Source of the DNA: HGM04593 sp964423665
GTDB lineage: Bacteria; Bacteroidota; Bacteroidia; Bacteroidales; Bacteroidaceae
Assembly (NCBI GenBank): GCA_964423665.1
Contig: CAYRFX010000002.1
Location: 1 to 64,000, forward strand
Length of the DNA: 64,000 nt
Reading direction: 5' to 3'
The notes under the pieces were generated by a model, which was given only the letters and a program-made list of their open reading frames with translations, ran no database searches and was not told where the DNA came from. Below are positions 62,938-64,000 of this stretch, one piece after another; within the stretch, counting starts at the first letter, position 1, and every line of letters begins with the position of its first letter. A program made the translations under genes and the position numbers.

Positions 62938-63372
62938 ATGAGCAAAGATATAATAATAAAGATTAACAACTTGGAAGATTACCCCGCAGCTGCACGAGAG
63001 TTTATCGCAGCAACGAAAGGGGAGCGCATTTTTGCCTTCTATGGTAACATGGGAAGCGGAAAAACCACACTCATTAAAAGCATCTGCGAGGAGATGGGAG
63101 TGAAAGATTGCATAAATTCCCCCACCTTTGCCATTGTAAATGAGTATGCAAGTGCAGAGCAGGAGACTATCTTCCATTTCGACTTTTACAGAATAAAATC
63201 AATAGCCGAGGTGTATAATATGGGCTACGAAGAGTACCTTTACAGCGATGCCTACTGTTTTATTGAGTGGCCCGAACTCATTGAAGAGCTATTGCCCGAA
63301 GAGACGGTAAAGGTGTGTATCACAGAAGAGGGAGACGGCTCCCGCACAATAAAGATTGAGAAAAACAATTAA
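62938..63372 (+). CDS. tsaE: tRNA threonylcarbamoyladenosine ATPase TsaE
   Basis: A 144-residue P-loop ATPase with Walker A GNMGSGKTTLIKSI (residues about 38-51) and conserved SPTFAIVNEY and FHFDFYRI. It works with TsaB and TsaD in t6A37 tRNA modification. It begins one base after the porX stop, so it is co-transcribed with porX. Confidence 0.95.
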   Translation: MSKDIIIKINNLEDYPAAAREFIAATKGERIFAFYGNMGSGKTTLIKSICEEMGVKDCINSPTFAIVNEYASAEQETIFHFDFYRIKSIAEVYNMGYEEYLYSDAYCFIEWPELIEELLPEETVKVCITEEGDGSRTIKIEKNN

Positions 63373-63382
63373 CAGCTATAAT

Positions 63383-63709
63383 ATGAAAATAAACGCAAAC
63401 GCATCGGGGACAAGAACCATTGAGGTTACCGAAGAACAGTTGCAAATAATAAGAAAATACTCTTTGCTCGACCGCATTACAAACAGCCTGGGCAAGGTTG
63501 ATGAGGACTCACTCAACAAATTGCGCCTCACAGTGCGCGCACTGATAGCATCGCAGCAGATGGACGCAAAAGAGTTGCTTGACCTGTGCACCGTTCTCTA
63601 TGACGAGAATATGAAAGCACTGGGGCTTGCAAACCTCATGACATGCTACAACAACTGGGTGCAACAACAACTTAATGAGCAACCGGCAGAAGAGGAGCAC
63701 GATGCGTGA
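63383..63709 (+). CDS. Small conserved-looking protein of unknown function
   Basis: A 108-residue cytoplasmic protein that I do not recognise. It is predicted helical, with VTEEQLQIIRKYSLLDRI near the start and VQQQLNEQPAEEEHDA at the end, and has no signal or membrane segment. I chose the ATG at 63383, 10 bases after the tsaE stop; a TTG lies further upstream. Its end overlaps the YgiQ start by 8 bases, so it is a real part of the operon. Confidence 0.7.
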   Translation: MKINANASGTRTIEVTEEQLQIIRKYSLLDRITNSLGKVDEDSLNKLRLTVRALIASQQMDAKELLDLCTVLYDENMKALGLANLMTCYNNWVQQQLNEQPAEEEHDA

Positions 63710-64000
63710 GAGAAAAGTGAGCGACTGGCTGCCCACCACCCGCAAAGAGGCTGAAATGCGCGGGTGGGAGGAACTTGATGTGGTCATATTCAGCGGAGAC
63801 GCATATATTGACCACCCTTCGTTCGGGGCGGCCGTCATAGGCAGAATTTTGGAGGCAGAGGGGCTGCGTGTGGCAATAGTACCACAGCCCAACTGGCAGG
63901 ACGACTTGCGCGACTTTAAGAAGATGGGACGCCCAAGACTGTTTTTCGGAATATCGGCTGGCTGCATGGATTCAATGGTGAACAAATATACCGCAGCAAA
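63702..64000 (+). CDS. YgiQ-family radical SAM protein, 5' part
   Basis: The first 99 codons of a YgiQ (UPF0313) protein, cut by the window edge. The N-terminus shows DWLPTTRKEAEMRGWEELD, FSGDAYIDHPSFGAAVIGR and RPRLFFGISAGCMDSMVN, which are characteristic of the family's region before the radical SAM CxxxCxxC motif. The ATG overlaps the preceding gene by 8 bases. Confidence 0.88.
   Translation, partial: MRERKVSDWLPTTRKEAEMRGWEELDVVIFSGDAYIDHPSFGAAVIGRILEAEGLRVAIVPQPNWQDDLRDFKKMGRPRLFFGISAGCMDSMVNKYTAA

Overview
The window is a chromosomal segment of a Bacteroidota bacterium, almost certainly order Bacteroidales. Evidence: -7 boxes of the Bacteroidota type TAnnTTTG (often TAnnTTCG), two with a TTTG box 19 bases upstream; no clear Shine-Dalgarno sites; a fused MurF-alanine racemase, a long IspG, meso-diaminopimelate dehydrogenase, class III fructose bisphosphatase, an S46 dipeptidyl-peptidase, a GSCFA protein and PorX/PorW homologues. 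Family and genus cannot be fixed by eye. Most of the window is ordinary core genome.

Layout. 0-5.3 kb: U32 protein and LD-carboxypeptidase (+), converging on SufE, a glutaminyl cyclase-like lipoprotein and CysS (-). 5.3-7.5 kb: a PD40/TolB-like lipoprotein gene whose signal peptide is broken by one missing base, a structured RNA of about 250 nt with its own promoter and terminator, and an ECF sigma factor. 7.6-15.2 kb: fbp-purE-ispG and a nucleoside kinase-rpoN operon (-). 15.3-17.3 kb: an ATPase plus DUF4435/TOPRIM-like pair (+), resembling PARIS/OLD-type systems. 17.2-22 kb: dxs-trkA-trkH (-). 22-32.7 kb: GSCFA and murF-alr (+), then an NSS transporter, ddh and pnp (-), then a thioredoxin-fold lipoprotein without CXXC, greA and a HIT protein (+). 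32.8-37.4 kb: a leucine-rich-repeat surface protein (-) with a 375-nt leader holding competing hairpins. 37.5-43.7 kb: pyrC, a stand-alone MetH activation domain, plsC and an S46 peptidase (+), with a DUF4369 lipoprotein (-) inside. 43.8-51.9 kb: a CotH-kinase protein and a GH16 glucanase (-). 52-57.7 kb: menA-CPBP protease, tRNA-Pro(GGG), a C26-M19 fusion, an Lrp/AsnC regulator and two FKBP isomerases (-). 58-64 kb: a small membrane protein, PorW/SprE-like TPR lipoprotein, PorX-like regulator, TsaE, an unknown protein and the start of YgiQ (+).

How parts connect. The most coherent theme is export and the cell surface. Three large secreted proteins share a C-terminal tail like the type IX secretion sorting domain, two of them carry cohesin-like and dockerin-like modules, PorW/PorX homologues sit at 58-63 kb, and a glutaminyl cyclase-like lipoprotein sits at 2.7-3.7 kb. 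Three secreted proteins in the window would expose Gln at +1 after signal peptidase I, as the published Bacteroidota Q-rule predicts. Other items worth attention are the two structured leaders/RNAs (6.6 and 37.2 kb), the ATPase-DUF4435 pair, the signal-peptide frameshift and a set of direct repeats at 57.7-57.9 kb. No rRNA, CRISPR array, insertion sequence or prophage was found.
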